Part shown: in pieces, positions 51,551 through 63,419 of the stretch
Numbering within the stretch: position 1 is the stretch's first letter
Layout of the letters: each line of letters begins with the position of its first letter
NCBI RefSeq assembly: GCF_002443255.2
Contig: NW_019211455.1
Span: 32,701,778 to 32,765,777, forward strand
Direction: 5' to 3'
DNA length: 64,000 nt
DNA from: Varroa destructor
Taxonomy: Eukaryota > Arthropoda > Arachnida > Mesostigmata > Varroidae
The notes under the pieces: model-generated
What the model saw: only the letters and a program-made list of their open reading frames with translations
What the model was told of the DNA's origin: nothing
Databases searched by the model: none
Translations under genes and position numbers: made by a program

Positions 51551-53750
51551 ATGCTTTAGACTTCTCTTTAAATATCTTATCTTTAAATATTTAAGTAACC
51601 TTTGGCGAAGTCTATAGCAGTTTGTAGGCTAATTTCAGTAATGATAAGAAACTGGACGGTCTTTTGTACAGATTTACCGATAAAAGAGTTTTTTTATTTC
51701 GACATTTTCCTAGGTCACTTCAAAATCTAAAGTTTAAGTTTACTAATAATTATAGTACAAAAAACGAGTTGACCTATTCATTATATAAAAAGGTCTTTCT
51801 GGTCAACCAGTATACACACTAAGTTTTAAAAGAAAGCTTAGCATACATGGAACGAGCATTATTGTAATTTACGTGTACAGAACGAATATTTATTTCCAAC
51901 CGTATTAGCTCGTAGTTTGTTTGTTTAAGAAAACATGATATCCAACTTTAAAAAATTTTTCTTTGCTTTAGAACGATAACAAAGCGCTAATTCGTGAGTG
52001 AATCCACCTGTAATAACCATAGTAATCCAAATAGATAGAGCAACTCGAGTAAATCACGCTCATCTCAGGTGCGACCTGAAAATGGATATATTTTTCACAT
52101 GAATTATGTAATTTGTTGTGAAGCTTGAACTAGATATAATGTGAAGCATATCGACATAGACATAATAATGAACAATGGATAAATAGATAGTCGGTTAGGT
52201 TAGATTCCATAAGAACATACACATACGTTTTATGTAAATATTTGTTTCTTACAAATGATGTTATTAGTTAAAAAAGATCAAAGCTTTATATTTGAATTGA
52301 ACATTGTTGATATATTGGCCTTAAAGCCGGAAAAAAAGTCTTGGTAACTCCTGATGACCTATCAGAAATAATTAGACGCACGGCGATGGCGGCTACCTAA
52401 TAATGCAATAGCTATCACCTTTTACAGAAATGATGCTAATGATTATTTAAAGACAAATGAAGACCTTATATTTGAAACATTGTTGATTGCGTTTTCACAA
52501 TATGAGTCATATCTTACTGACGCAACTTCCGAGGAAAATTAATTTGTAGTTATTATGGTTTTTATATTGTTGATGAAACAATCGTAATTATTAAATTACT
52601 ATTGTTCGAGCAGTGTCATGAGCTCTCACGTCATTGAAGATAAAAACTCGTTTTTTATCCATCTCAGTCTGCTTGCACTGCGCATAACCATGCTGCGGAT
52701 TGCGAGTGAGATCCACTTTCTAGAGTTGGCATTCGACCCTATCCTAATTAACTTACTTATACATACTTCACCCTAAACGTATGCCTCTGTAGTCCAACCG
52801 ATTTTCCAATTTATTCATTGGAACTGCCACGAAACAACTAGTTTGCGATATCAAAAAGCATTCATGTTGAGCGGGCAAGATAGCGGTGATAGAAAAAACG
52901 TCTGCTTATTACCAGCGTTTAATTCTTCTACTTCCGATCCTGTTTGTATGGCTATAAACTCAGCTCCCAAAAAGTAAACTTATGTGACGTTGCTAATTCA
53001 TCACATATGATAGCGGCACACCGTTGAGCTTTCGCATATTTATTGGAAAAAAATAATGTTCAGGAAAAATAACCTATCATAAAAAGCCTAGTGCGATAGT
53101 TATTTTTCGATTTTTTCAAAATTTCGAGCCTTTGATTTCGTCTCCTAATGGTATTAATAGTACAAAATGCATGGATCGGAAAATACTATTACATAACACT
53201 TACGCTATGCTTATTTTTATTATTATGCGAAACGCGTAACACCCACGTCCAGATTCAGATAATTGTAAACTGTCTTACAAAAAACCCCTACAAAGCACAC
53301 AAAGCGAAACTCATTGTCAGTGTTTTTGTTATTCTAGTGAAATGTCTGAAATACAAATTAGATCTGTGAATTTGCTTAAATAATCCTTTTCCTCTAATCT
53401 CTTATTCATGCTTTTCCTAATTAATAACAAGTTTCGACATACTGGAAACAAATAGAAAAGCCACATGTATGTACAACTGATCATACAGAAGAATACTTCC
53501 ACTATTCATGATTTGATCGTCTGTTCTATCTAATAATATATCTATTATTTTCATCTTTCCTAATTAACATAGTGTAGACAATACAATTTGTTTGCCAGGC
53601 AGAAATAGGTTCTTGTCCAAGACGGTAGGCCCTCGTTCTATTCACACACATTCTGTATATGCGTGCTTACACCCAAAGACGAAATTCAATTTTCGCGCGG
53701 AAAACTGCTTCCGTTACACCTGCCCGACTATTGTTCGCCTGCTTCCGATC
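51551..53750. other. gene-poor intergenic stretch
   Basis: AT-rich with no recognisable exon or element. Further retroelement remains may be present but cannot be read reliably. Confidence 0.4.
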
Positions 53751-53752
53751 AC

Positions 53753-53767
53753 AGCGCCACCTCGCGG
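53753..53767 (-). promoter_or_regulatory. CTCF-like binding motif
   Basis: The plus strand AGCGCCACCTCGCGG is CCGCGAGGTGGCGCT on the minus strand. That fits the animal CTCF core consensus (CCGCGNGGNGGC). It lies in a less AT-rich 300-bp patch about 200 bp before a putative promoter. An open frame over the same patch (53592-53918) is unrecognised. Confidence 0.45.
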
Positions 53768-53960
53768 TATGTTGTGTAAATTTTGTTTCAACAAATCGTC
53801 TGCCAACTTACCACTCATATGCGGGATGGTGGCAGTGGTTGGTGCTTTTTACTATTTCATCAGCCTTAACACAACGCTCAAATGTCTGTCTCAAGTAAAG
53901 AAAGTTATCTGTCAATGACAATAACAATCTTCTCTAACTTTGTACGAAGCACCCGTAAAG

Positions 53961-54085
53961 TGACGTCATAAACGGCGGTTTCAAATTCGATTAGAAGCTA
54001 GCTCACTGCGCTGTGTTGTGTAGTGGTTTAGCTTTCTAATTGCTTGGCGGGTCATAGGCTAAAGGAGAGGAGCTGTACGGCGGAG
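53961..54085 (+). promoter_or_regulatory. putative promoter and non-coding first exon of cyclin B3
   Basis: A perfect CRE palindrome TGACGTCA at 53961-53968 is followed by CGGCGG and TTTCAAA (53979-53985), which resembles the CDE/CHR pair of G2/M-expressed genes. Downstream, CGGCGGAG|GTATGT gives a good splice donor at 54086. Cyclin B3 is the only plus-strand gene found to the right, and its start codon directly follows a splice acceptor, so this may be its distal leader exon. Confidence 0.35.
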
Positions 54086-55599
54086 GTATGTTAATGTTTG
54101 CATATTAATCTGTTTTCTCCGTTTATGTAAAAACCTTTTTTAAATACAATGCAGACTATGCGCAAAATTGGCCTCTTCTAGTATCTGAGATTTGGACATG
54201 TTTAAAGCTAGTCAGAGTCGAGCGGTTGTAAGCGTTTGACGGTTACGAACGTTTGCCTTACATCTGGTGAAGTCTGGACGTGTGTTACTTTTCCGTTGGT
54301 GCGCATTGGAATTCTATTTGATTAATTGCCACAATGAATATGTGCTGAGTCATTACAATGACTTGGAAAGAAGAAGAAGCACTAAGAAATCGGAATTTAA
54401 TATAGCGTTTTGTAGAGCTATTGATTAAATATTTAGACTAGCCGAACTGTAAACATAGTCCTTCCTCTACAACGGCCCGCCACAACGTTTTGACGCAGAT
54501 GACGCAGCGCTAAATTAAATTGACACAAATGCATGCACATTTCAAATTTTAATGAAAAACTTCGTATTCTAGTTAGAATTTCTAGTATTTTTCTAATGCA
54601 CGACTATGTCTAGAACAACGATGACTAATATCCATTGAACAAGTTGGAGATATTTATTGAATTAGGTGCCCGCAAGACAACGTTAATCTGGAAGATAGGT
54701 AAGCTTTTACAATAAACGCGATGTCTAACTGTAAATATTATATCGATTATTTGCCGTTATTGACCGGGTCGTCGACCGATATTTATTGAGTGACATGCCT
54801 GACCTAGAAGCATAATTCCGCAGAACTTTGTTTCTCTAACATAAGCTTTCCAACGTAACAGTATTAATAGGTAAACTTGTTAAGTGTGTATATGGGTGCA
54901 ACACTTTGTTAGCTTGACTGTAAGAACTTATTAGCACAGAAATTTCTCTTTTACCTTAATACCGCATGGCTTATATGCCAGTATTATTCGCCTTCGTTTG
55001 TCACATTCAAAGGCGACTGAACACGGCATCATCCGCACGGTCATCAACTTAATTAAACTAATTTCCGATATTACAATTCGAGGCGCTCATCTCTAATATA
55101 CGACTAGCTCATTGTCATAATATCTTTCTCGTCTTTATTTCATGAAATTTAGATTTATGTGGCACGGCAGCCGATGTTTTCTATTGAACTACATATTTCA
55201 ATATGGCTCTTTAAGTGCTATTTGTTGTTCGATTTGCTGGTGCAGGGAGAGTGCCTATGCTGCTTTCGTGATCTCATGTAGCTGGTACACTTTGGTGAAC
55301 ATTTTTCTATGGTACAAATATAATATAGGAACCATAACTTGACTTTGCGTCGGTTTTGTGCTACTGAAAGCGAGTTTACTGTTCTAACCTACAATATACA
55401 TGAAAAACGACATCATTGTAATAATTCAATAGTTAAATTACTCATTATCCGCTTGCTTCTCGTATAGTGGTCAGCACATATATATTTTTTCTTTTATGGC
55501 ACATTTGGCAAAGAGTTCAGGGGATTAACTCTATGAATGATCCTGGGCTTGACAAACGAAAATTCGCTAGCATAGGTCTAGACAGAAGAGCAGAGTAGC
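54086..55599 (+). other. probable leader intron or intergenic DNA before cyclin B3
   Basis: AT-rich, with no recognisable exon on either strand. If 53961-54085 is the distal promoter and first exon, this is intronic. Confidence 0.35.
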
Positions 55600-56569
55600 A
55601 GCTGGTTATTGAAAATGTTTCTCTTTGCATACAAAACAAAGTTCGGCATGGTTATTTTTGTCGAGTTGTGTCCGAACTACATCGCGTTGTGAATACGGCA
55701 AGTTCGGCAAGCTTGAAGTCCGTTGAGGTTTGAACCCTGTTGGGCGGTTTCGTGTAGCCCGCTCCATTGGGCGGCAGGCGAGCTGGCGATTCGAAGCGCG
55801 CCAGCGGAGAGGGCTGTTCTCGTTTCGGAACACCCCTGATCAACCTATCTGAGTTATAGAAGGGAGGTGAGCCGAACTGCGAGCAGTAGCAGTAGCGTTC
55901 AGTTGAAAGACTGAGCTCTATATCTGCTCTACCATAGGCAGCCTGTTCTAGTCGAGGACCACTAGTTTATTGTGCATTGAGCGTTGAAAGCCAGCAATGC
56001 TAATGACTGGATTGTGTCGTTGCTACAAACAATGCTTTTAGTTTGTGCTGATAGTACCGGCTAATCCTAGCCAACCATTTTCTGGTAGCGATATCGTTAA
56101 ACAACAAAAGGGGTTAGTATCTAGTTAATCTTTGTCAGTTTTTTTCTAGCTTAATTAGCCGATATTTCACTTTTGTGCAAACTTAGTGGTAGTACTGATT
56201 GACTATTAAATGTTTGGCAGTCTATCGTAGTCGCTGTGCAAGCATCTTATTTATCTAGCTGGGTTGTGCATCGTTAGATTTTGGTTCGCGCATTGTTAAT
56301 ACATTGGGAATATCGATCCAGAAGCTGTACGAGCACCAACGAAATCCAGCAGCGTGTGGACAAGCATAACTAGAAACTAGTTTTCAAAGTGGCAATTCTA
56401 CTGATAAAGAGGCTGGCATCGCTCTGGCTGCCCTGTGATTTGCTTCTGCTCTTGGTCTCATCGTGCTGCTGGTGACCGTTGGATCATCACCATCAACAGC
56501 AGCAGCAGTCAAGGCGATGAAACGGCCATACGTCGTGTTGATTCGGGTGTTTCTGTTGTAAACCTGTGC
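55600..56569 (+). promoter_or_regulatory. probable cyclin B3 5' UTR exon and proximal promoter
   Basis: The region is GC-richer than its flanks, especially 55680-55830 and 56400-56560, and ends AACCTGTGC|GTAAGT, a strong donor at 56570. The next good acceptor is TTTTTTGCAG at 57020, three bases before the cyclin B3 ATG. The upstream limit is not known. It contains the short uORF at 56517-56561. Confidence 0.45.
56517..56561 (+). CDS. upstream ORF of 14 codons in cyclin B3 leader
   Basis: ATG AAA CGG CCA opens a frame that closes with TAA at 56559-56561, eight bases before the putative leader-exon donor. If the leader is used as inferred, this uORF would precede the cyclin B3 start and could dampen translation. 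The peptide itself is unlikely to matter. Confidence 0.3.
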   Translation: MKRPYVVLIRVFLL

Positions 56570-57023
56570 GTAAGTGGCGCCTGTTCTAATTACCTATAGG
56601 AACAACGAACAGTTTTTTGCAGCTTTTATCAGCTGTCTCTCTTTCGATATATATAATTTTTAAAGAGGTAGACCCTAATGTCGTCATAGTGGGCGGTTAC
56701 ATGTAGCACATATTTGTACCAAAAATATATAGGAGAATCTATTTTTTAAATAGAACATACAGCATGTATTCTGTTAATAAACTTCTCAAGTGTTATTATA
56801 CGAGCACAAATTCGAAAAGATGGTGCAGGGCTATTAAAAAAGTTGTACTAGAAATACATTGATTTTTACTTCTGGCGGTCGTTGACTCTTCGAAATATCA
56901 ACATTGAATAAGTAAACCCGAGTCCGTATTGTGCAACGTTCACCTAGCGTAATTTATGGGCCACCATTATCAATAACAGCACTATGAAATATTTCAACAT
57001 TTATTGTTTTTTTTTTGCAGAAA

Positions 57024-58956
57024 ATGTCATACCGTCGTGGCGTTGGAACAGGCGCCGGTGGACTGAAGGTTCACTCTGAAAATTTCGCCCCAACGGACAC
57101 TCTACAAACAGTTCGCAATGCCAAGAGGGGTCGAGCAGATGAAGCTCCTAATGCGCCGTCCGCTAAAAGAGCCGCTAACTTTACTTCTATAGGCCTTAAG
57201 CCAGTGCAGGTAAATCATGCTGCACCTCGACGTACGCTGAAAGAGAAGAATTGCAATAGTGTAACAAATCACAACAGCGAATGTGTGAAGAAGGATATCC
57301 TCAAAGAATTAAAGGATGAAGAGGTGCAGGCACTCAAAGGCAACAGCATTTCGCGCACTCAACAAAATGGCCAGCGATCTCCTAAAAAGAAAATCCCACG
57401 CCAGAGGGTATGTACGGATATATTTCGACTTTGCAACTAGTTGACAACGTTTCCCGGCACCAACGTGTCTATATTGATCGAAATCTAATAACTTATAAAT
57501 CTATGTATTAAGCGTTTCATATTGGCAATGGATCGAGCGAATTTCTAGTGTGTTTCTTTTATTATACATTACGCGACTCCTCTGCTATGCTTAGCGAGAA
57601 ACTGTGGTCCATCTATTTTGTTCAACTAAGTACGCTGGCCTGTGTTCTTGCGTTAGAAGCACCTCCTATTCAATTTATTGTTCATCGTTTATTGTAGGAT
57701 ACGGTGCAAAAGGTTAAATTAGCACTTATGTAATATTAAATAGAATTATTAATTTCTCATCATGGATGTTTACCATGTGTAGGGGAGCTAGCACCATACC
57801 CTATGATAAATAGAAATTATTCAAATCCCGTCATCCTCAATTATTATGCACAACCTAACGTATATTTTGAGTTCTCATATTGAACAGCATGCACGTAATC
57901 TGATATCATATATTTAAGAGAACCATAAATAATTAGAGTGCTTGCGAGTACACTTATTTTTTATCTGAATTACGTACTCAGAACTTGATTTATGTGTGTA
58001 TTTGCTGTTTGTTGATTTGTATGCATTCTGTTTGGTCTGGATCCATCTGGAATAACCAGTTGACGAACGTTATGGTCGACCTCAGTGCGGTAACTGCCCT
58101 TGACTACTATGTGGAAAAAAAGGATCTTCCAGATACTGTGCCTGATGTCGATCGTAAGGTGATCGAAGATCCGAACTGTCAAGCTCACTACGCACACGAT
58201 GCGTTCACGTACCTTCGCGAACGAGAAAAGTTATTTATAATAACTCCGTACATCGAGCAGCAAGCGGAAATGTCTCCAAGTTATCGGGCATTGCTCGTTG
58301 ACTGGATGGTCGAGGTGCAAGAGATTTTCGAGCTTAACCACGAAACGCTTTATCTCGCTGTTAAGATCGTCGACCGCTATCTGTCACAGAAGTCGATTCG
58401 CAAGGTCCAAATACAGCTGCTTGGTGGCTCTGCGATGCTAATTTCGAGCAAGATGGACGAACGTGTTCCTCCAAGTCTTGACGAATTTGTCTATATCTGT
58501 GACAACGCCTACGATAAGGCAGAGTTCATTAAGATGGAACGAAATATCCTAGAAACGCTTGATTTTGATCTCTCAATGCCGTTGAGCTACTCGTTCTTGA
58601 GGCGGTATTGCCGTTCAATTGATATGGAGATGCGTGAGATGACATTGGCTCGTTTCATCCTTGAATGCTCGTTAATGGAGTACTCAATGGTGGGCATGCG
58701 CGAGAGCCACGTGGCAGCCGCTGCTCTCCTGCTTGCACTCGACGTTCTCGGTAAAGAGTGGAACGATACACTCACCTACTACACCGGCTACGAAGTCCGT
58801 GAGCTGGCCGCGCCGCGGACGATGCTGAACAAACTCGTTCACCATCTGAAAGGTTCATTCAAAGAGGACAAAGGTAGTACCCGAGTCATTGTGGATAAAT
58901 ATTCGCATGAAGTCTTTCACAAGGTGGCAAAAATGGATTTTCCTTCTTTGGAGTAA
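57024..58956 (+). CDS. CycB3: G2/mitotic-specific cyclin B3, two coding exons
   Basis: Cyclin B3 activates CDK1 in mitosis and meiosis, largely in the nucleus. Exon 57024-57407 encodes 128 residues. It opens MSYRRG right after the acceptor TTTTTTGCAG, has basic patches (NAKRGR, SAKRA, SPKKK) and a likely destruction box RRTLKEKN at 69-76. It ends CAGAGG|GTATGT, phase 0. The last exon most likely starts at 58060 (AATAACCAG acceptor, phase 0), giving 426 aa in all; an alternative acceptor at AAAAAAAG before GATCTTCC would drop 22 residues. The cyclin box is clear: ALLVDWMVEVQEIFELNHET, LYLAVKIVDRYLS, SSKMDERVPPS and KMERNILETLDFDL, followed by the C-terminal cyclin fold to DFPSLE-stop. FELNHETLYLAVK distinguishes B3 from B1/B2 and A cyclins. 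Confidence 0.94.
57408..58059 (+). other. cyclin B3 intron
   Basis: A 652-nt AT-rich intron. The acceptor TTTATTGTAG near 57698 is strong but the short frame behind it does not improve the model, so I do not place a microexon there. Confidence 0.55.
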
Positions 58957-61900
58957 GGTGACGAACGGCATTGCTGGAATCGACCGAGATGGAGAAATGT
59001 TTTATTTCAAAATGCAACGACCGACTTCAAGTTTAGTCTAGGTTCGTAGAAGCCTGCTAGCGTCGACGTCGCAATTCCTTTCTCAATATAATTATGATCT
59101 CTACTTTAGGCTATTTCAGGCCATCACTGTAAATAATTTTTGTACATAGTTATAATTGCTATAAATTAGTCTAGATATTAATTAGTATAATTGCCACGAG
59201 TTCCGCAGCAAGAGCAAAAAAGAGTGCGCATGACAAAAAAAAATGTAAAAACACTACAAACGACACGAATTATGAGGCAGCTTTACGTATGATTATTGAG
59301 CAATATTGGCTAACATTGCACGGTGTGCCCCATCTGCCCCCCTTCGAATCAGTAGTTAAGTAGACCGCTCAAGTCTTTGCTTGGATATCTGTTAGTCCCT
59401 TAATTACAGGTCACTCTAGTTTTTTCCAGCGTACTAAATAGTAATATCAAAACGGGCTTTAAGAGAGATACACCTGAGAACGCATGTTTTGTTCAAAAAA
59501 TGGTTATTCGTTTCTTAAAGAATCATTTCTCGCTTTTAGCTTAATCAAATGTCATATGATATCTCAATTGAAAAGGAAAAAACTAGGCTTCGAAAAATAA
59601 TTTTCTAAATTTGATGTAGTCGTGTGTATTTGACATGTATATGGTGTCATTTGTCTTTGTTGAATGATGAACTTATATAATCAAATGCGAATGGGGCAGA
59701 CTTTGCATGCTGCTTATATTATATAGATGGTATGATGTGTCGTAGCGTGGTTTCGTATTGTATGATTTGTATATTCCTACTGCCTGTTAGTCAATCAGGC
59801 ACTTTTTATGAACGCCGGCTTGTACGTGCCGGTGAACTACAATGGGTGTGGTTTGAGATCGAAAAACGGTTCGATCGATACTAGTGTAAATTAGAATTTA
59901 ATTAATTGAATATACACATCCCAGATATATTGGTACAAATGTATGCCAATGTTAATGACGGTTATACCAATGATGATAATACTAGCATAATAATAATAAT
60001 AATAACAACAACAACAACGATGAGCGAGATGGATTACAAAATGACACAGCCAAATATTGAAATTTAGAGGTGAGGGGTTTGTTTGTGGTACCCCGCCGGC
60101 TCTGTAGCAGTCGAAAAAGAGACTTAATTTTCAATCATAGACAACGTATAGAAATAAATAAACGTCTGGTAGACGGTGTAGCAGGGAAAAATCAGATCTA
60201 TTTTTTTAAGGCTCGAAAGGAGTGACTAGTCAGATCTCATTTTGACTGATAATTTCTACTGTTTTACTTGTACTAATAGTTATTGGTCGAGATGCCAGAT
60301 CAAGTTAGTTGATAGTCTTTACAGAAAATGTCAGCAGATACTATAGACTTGCACACAGTAACAACGATACTTATAATTCGTATAAGTTACTCTGTTTCAT
60401 GTCAACTATAAGCCAATTCTTACTTAGAAAACGTTTTTTTTCTTAACGTGTACTATACCTCGTGCCTTAGCTACGTGAGGAATTCCTTTTAGGCATCTGC
60501 CTTAGCTCATACTCAGAACCAAATCTTGACAACAGATATTCATGTAATTACAGCAATGTTCATAAAATTAAAAATTAGCCCTCTGAAATGTTTAATTTCA
60601 TGAAGTCAAATAGCTTTTGTCAGTGGTCGACAATTCAATTGAGTTTGCAAAATTAAGGAGGTACCCAGGAAATCTCGTACAGTCAGTGGCTTTTTAAACT
60701 TTTTGAATGTTTCATAATAGTTTGATGCGCCTTTAATGCCAAGGTTTAACCTTTACAAAGAATAATATAAAATTTAAGTAGTTTTGAAGAGAGCATCAGC
60801 GTTTGGTGAAGAATATAGAAGATTGTATCGCCGTTAATCTAGGTATCATATACTTCTTTACAGAGAGTATAATTTAATTTACGACTACCGTCACGAATAG
60901 TTAGAATCTCGTAATGTACAAAACAATATTTAAATCTACTTGATTTCATACTATATGTAACGTCAGAAGATACAGAGGGAATACCACATCGGTGCAGCAA
61001 TTTACAAATAAAATTGTTACATGATAATTTCTTCAGCGTACATTAGTCGCTAGGTATATTTATAATATGAATAAGCATAATCTTATCTCTTGGGTACCCA
61101 ATTGAAATCTTAAAAAAATACCGAGGTGTTGAAATGGTACAACTGTGCTGGTGATTGTGTAGCGGTACCGTGTTTGCCTGCTACCTGGAAACACGTGAGC
61201 TGTTTTGAGCTCGAAATGCTTTAGCTGTAGATAGCATATTCGCTATTTTTGTTGCTAATCTCGTTACATTGGGCATAGCCCTTGTTTTCTATATAACACT
61301 TTAATTGTGGTTGACCAACTCGATTAAAAAGAAACTGCCGTTGGCAAATGCGTTTTATATTTTATCGTTTTCTATATCCAGGCAAAAATACGAACGCAAT
61401 TGGAATTTGCGTTTTGGAACTTTCGGGAAAAGTGATCATTATCGATTTCGCGACCTGTGTATAATCCCATAATCCTACTGCGTTTGGTTATGTGTCGTTT
61501 CCTAAAGTAAACTTCACCGAAGTAACTTTATGAAGTTACAGTCTATTTACGTTATGATATCGTACATTATGTAATGATACGAAGATAATACAGCAGAAAA
61601 AGAATGGGAATGTTCATCAAAATGTATACTGAAGATTGTTTCTGTCATGCATATTTTATTCAATATTTATAACTATTGGCAATTTGGCCGGAAAGATCAA
61701 TTGAAATGTAAGCTCTTTGGGAAGTAACTCGATACATCGAGTAAGATCCGGTCGTTATACCACAAAAACGTATTCCTACGTAATGTGTGTTATTTGTCTT
61801 TTATATCTAACTATTTATTTATTTATAATATGACTAGGTATTACCATAAAATGTTCATTGTCTAGGGACGAAAACCAGTAAACCCTTCGAATGGAATACA

Positions 61901-62150
61901 TAGCAAACAGGTCCTTGGTTATATGCGATCAACGTTTTCACAACTAACCTGAGTTGATCTTAAAATATAGACATAAACATTACAATTTTTAAAGATCTTT
62001 CATGGCATCGAGTTAATTATTACATATAAGCATAATTACATGGGTATGGTTACTTAACTCATTTATTTACCATTATCACTACTATCAGTAAGCAAGTGCT
62101 CTTTCTTCCATTTCTATGCAGTTTTTTTTTCCACTGTTGCCAAAATCTGG
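58957..62150. other. cyclin B3 3' UTR and gene-poor region
   Basis: No recognisable exon. An (ATA)n-(ACA)n microsatellite lies near 59985-60018 and AATAAA occurs near 60150. The stretch 61150-61210 (GTGTAGCGGTACC, then GTTTTGAGCTCGAA) is faintly tRNA-like and may be a decayed SINE. Confidence 0.4.
59985..60018. repeat. trinucleotide microsatellite (ATA/ACA)
   Basis: Tandem ATA units pass into tandem ACA units downstream of cyclin B3. Confidence 0.85.
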
Positions 62151-62770
62151 ATGGACTCATTTGAGCAGCTTGATTTTTACCTTCTCTCGTACTTATGGAC
62201 AGATTATTTCGCTCTTCAGCCCGACCTTAAGCTAATATGGCTTGCGTATTTATCACCCAACTGCAGCTGGCCCATGCGCTTTCTGTATCTGCGAACGTCT
62301 GGCTGTTTTTATATTGGCGGAAGACGTCGCCAGTTTTTGTTGTTGTCCATCTTATTTATATGGCTGCTGCTGATAAAACTTCTCCAGCTTGAAGTTTGTT
62401 TGCTGAAACATTGGCGCGCACAATAGAGGCGGATACAAGACTTTTCCTCAAGAATTCGCGTTGAACAAAGACATCAGCGTTACCTTTTGCTTCCCTTAGA
62501 GATGCAGCGGATGTAATAGCAGCGCATATCAACAAGTGGACGGGAAGAGGATAACTGATTCGTTTTATTACACAGAGTGATCAGCTGGGGTGAATAGATC
62601 CGAGCTGGATATGAGTTGAACACAGCCTCAGAACAGAGGCTTCCAAATTCCAACAGTCGTGAGACCACAACAAAAAGGAAAGTCTACGAATACGAAAATG
62701 CAATTTGTGCACAAAAAGGAGTTATTTCTGCATAAAGAAAGAAAATCTCTCGAGACAAGACCAGAAGTAG
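62151..62770. other. GC-richer unidentified block
   Basis: A plus-strand ATG frame at 62151-62426 (91 codons, MDSFEQLDFYLLSYLW start, very rich in Leu, Trp and Phe) and a minus-strand frame at 62480-62668 lie in a patch less AT-rich than its flanks. Neither matches a family I know. It may be a decayed repeat rather than a gene. Confidence 0.25.
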
Positions 62771-63419
62771 ATAGCCTGAAGCTGTGGTTAGATTTCATAA
62801 TTTAAACACCAAAGTGAGTAACTGTGGAAACTTTTGTGCATCTAGAGGCCTTTTCGTTAGTTTTTTTTTTACATGTTTGGCTCAACAGGTAAAAACGCGT
62901 TTTTGGACGCGTAGAAGTTTAACTATGCAATTCTTGCTCGAAACGTTTCGGTTGTGTTACATGTGAGTGCTTACAAGTTGTAGGTGTTAATAGTTAACCA
63001 CTGTGCATTCGATAGAGTATTTGTACAAATTGGCAATAGTAAAAGTGGATAAAAAATTAGTGCCTTACTCCAGTAAGTGGGTCAATATTTAATCAATCGT
63101 CAAAAGAAAAATAGTAATCTGATAAAATATGCGTAATACAGTAAAAATTATTTGTAGTAAAGCAAACATTTGTGCAATCCAGAGAACGCAGATGGATTTA
63201 TTTTATTTTATTGCATATTTACGTAAATTCATCTTTTTTATTCAATCCCAAAAGATTTGCAAAATGAGTATTAACATTTTTTATACTTGAAAATAAAGCT
63301 TTGCGATCCTTTGGAGCTTATGATCCATGTTCGCAGGGTTAGGTTTCCGAAAGAGTTTGAATCGATCACAGTAATTAACCTCTATTGCATACTAGACTGG
63401 AATATAGGTACTTCCGGTG
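62771..63419. other. AT-rich intergenic stretch
   Basis: No gene or element recognised up to the mariner relic. Confidence 0.4.

Noticed and set aside
53592..53918. Overlapping 108- and 79-codon frames as genes
   Set aside because: Two frames are open over the same less AT-rich patch, neither resembles a known protein, and the patch is better explained as regulatory DNA.
54020..54070. tRNA-like A box (GTGTAGTGGTTTAGC)
   Set aside because: No B box at the right distance; the position is better read as a leader exon.
55606..55843. Minus-strand Arg-rich frames as a gene
   Set aside because: They coincide with CpG-rich leader or promoter sequence of cyclin B3 and show no recognisable family.
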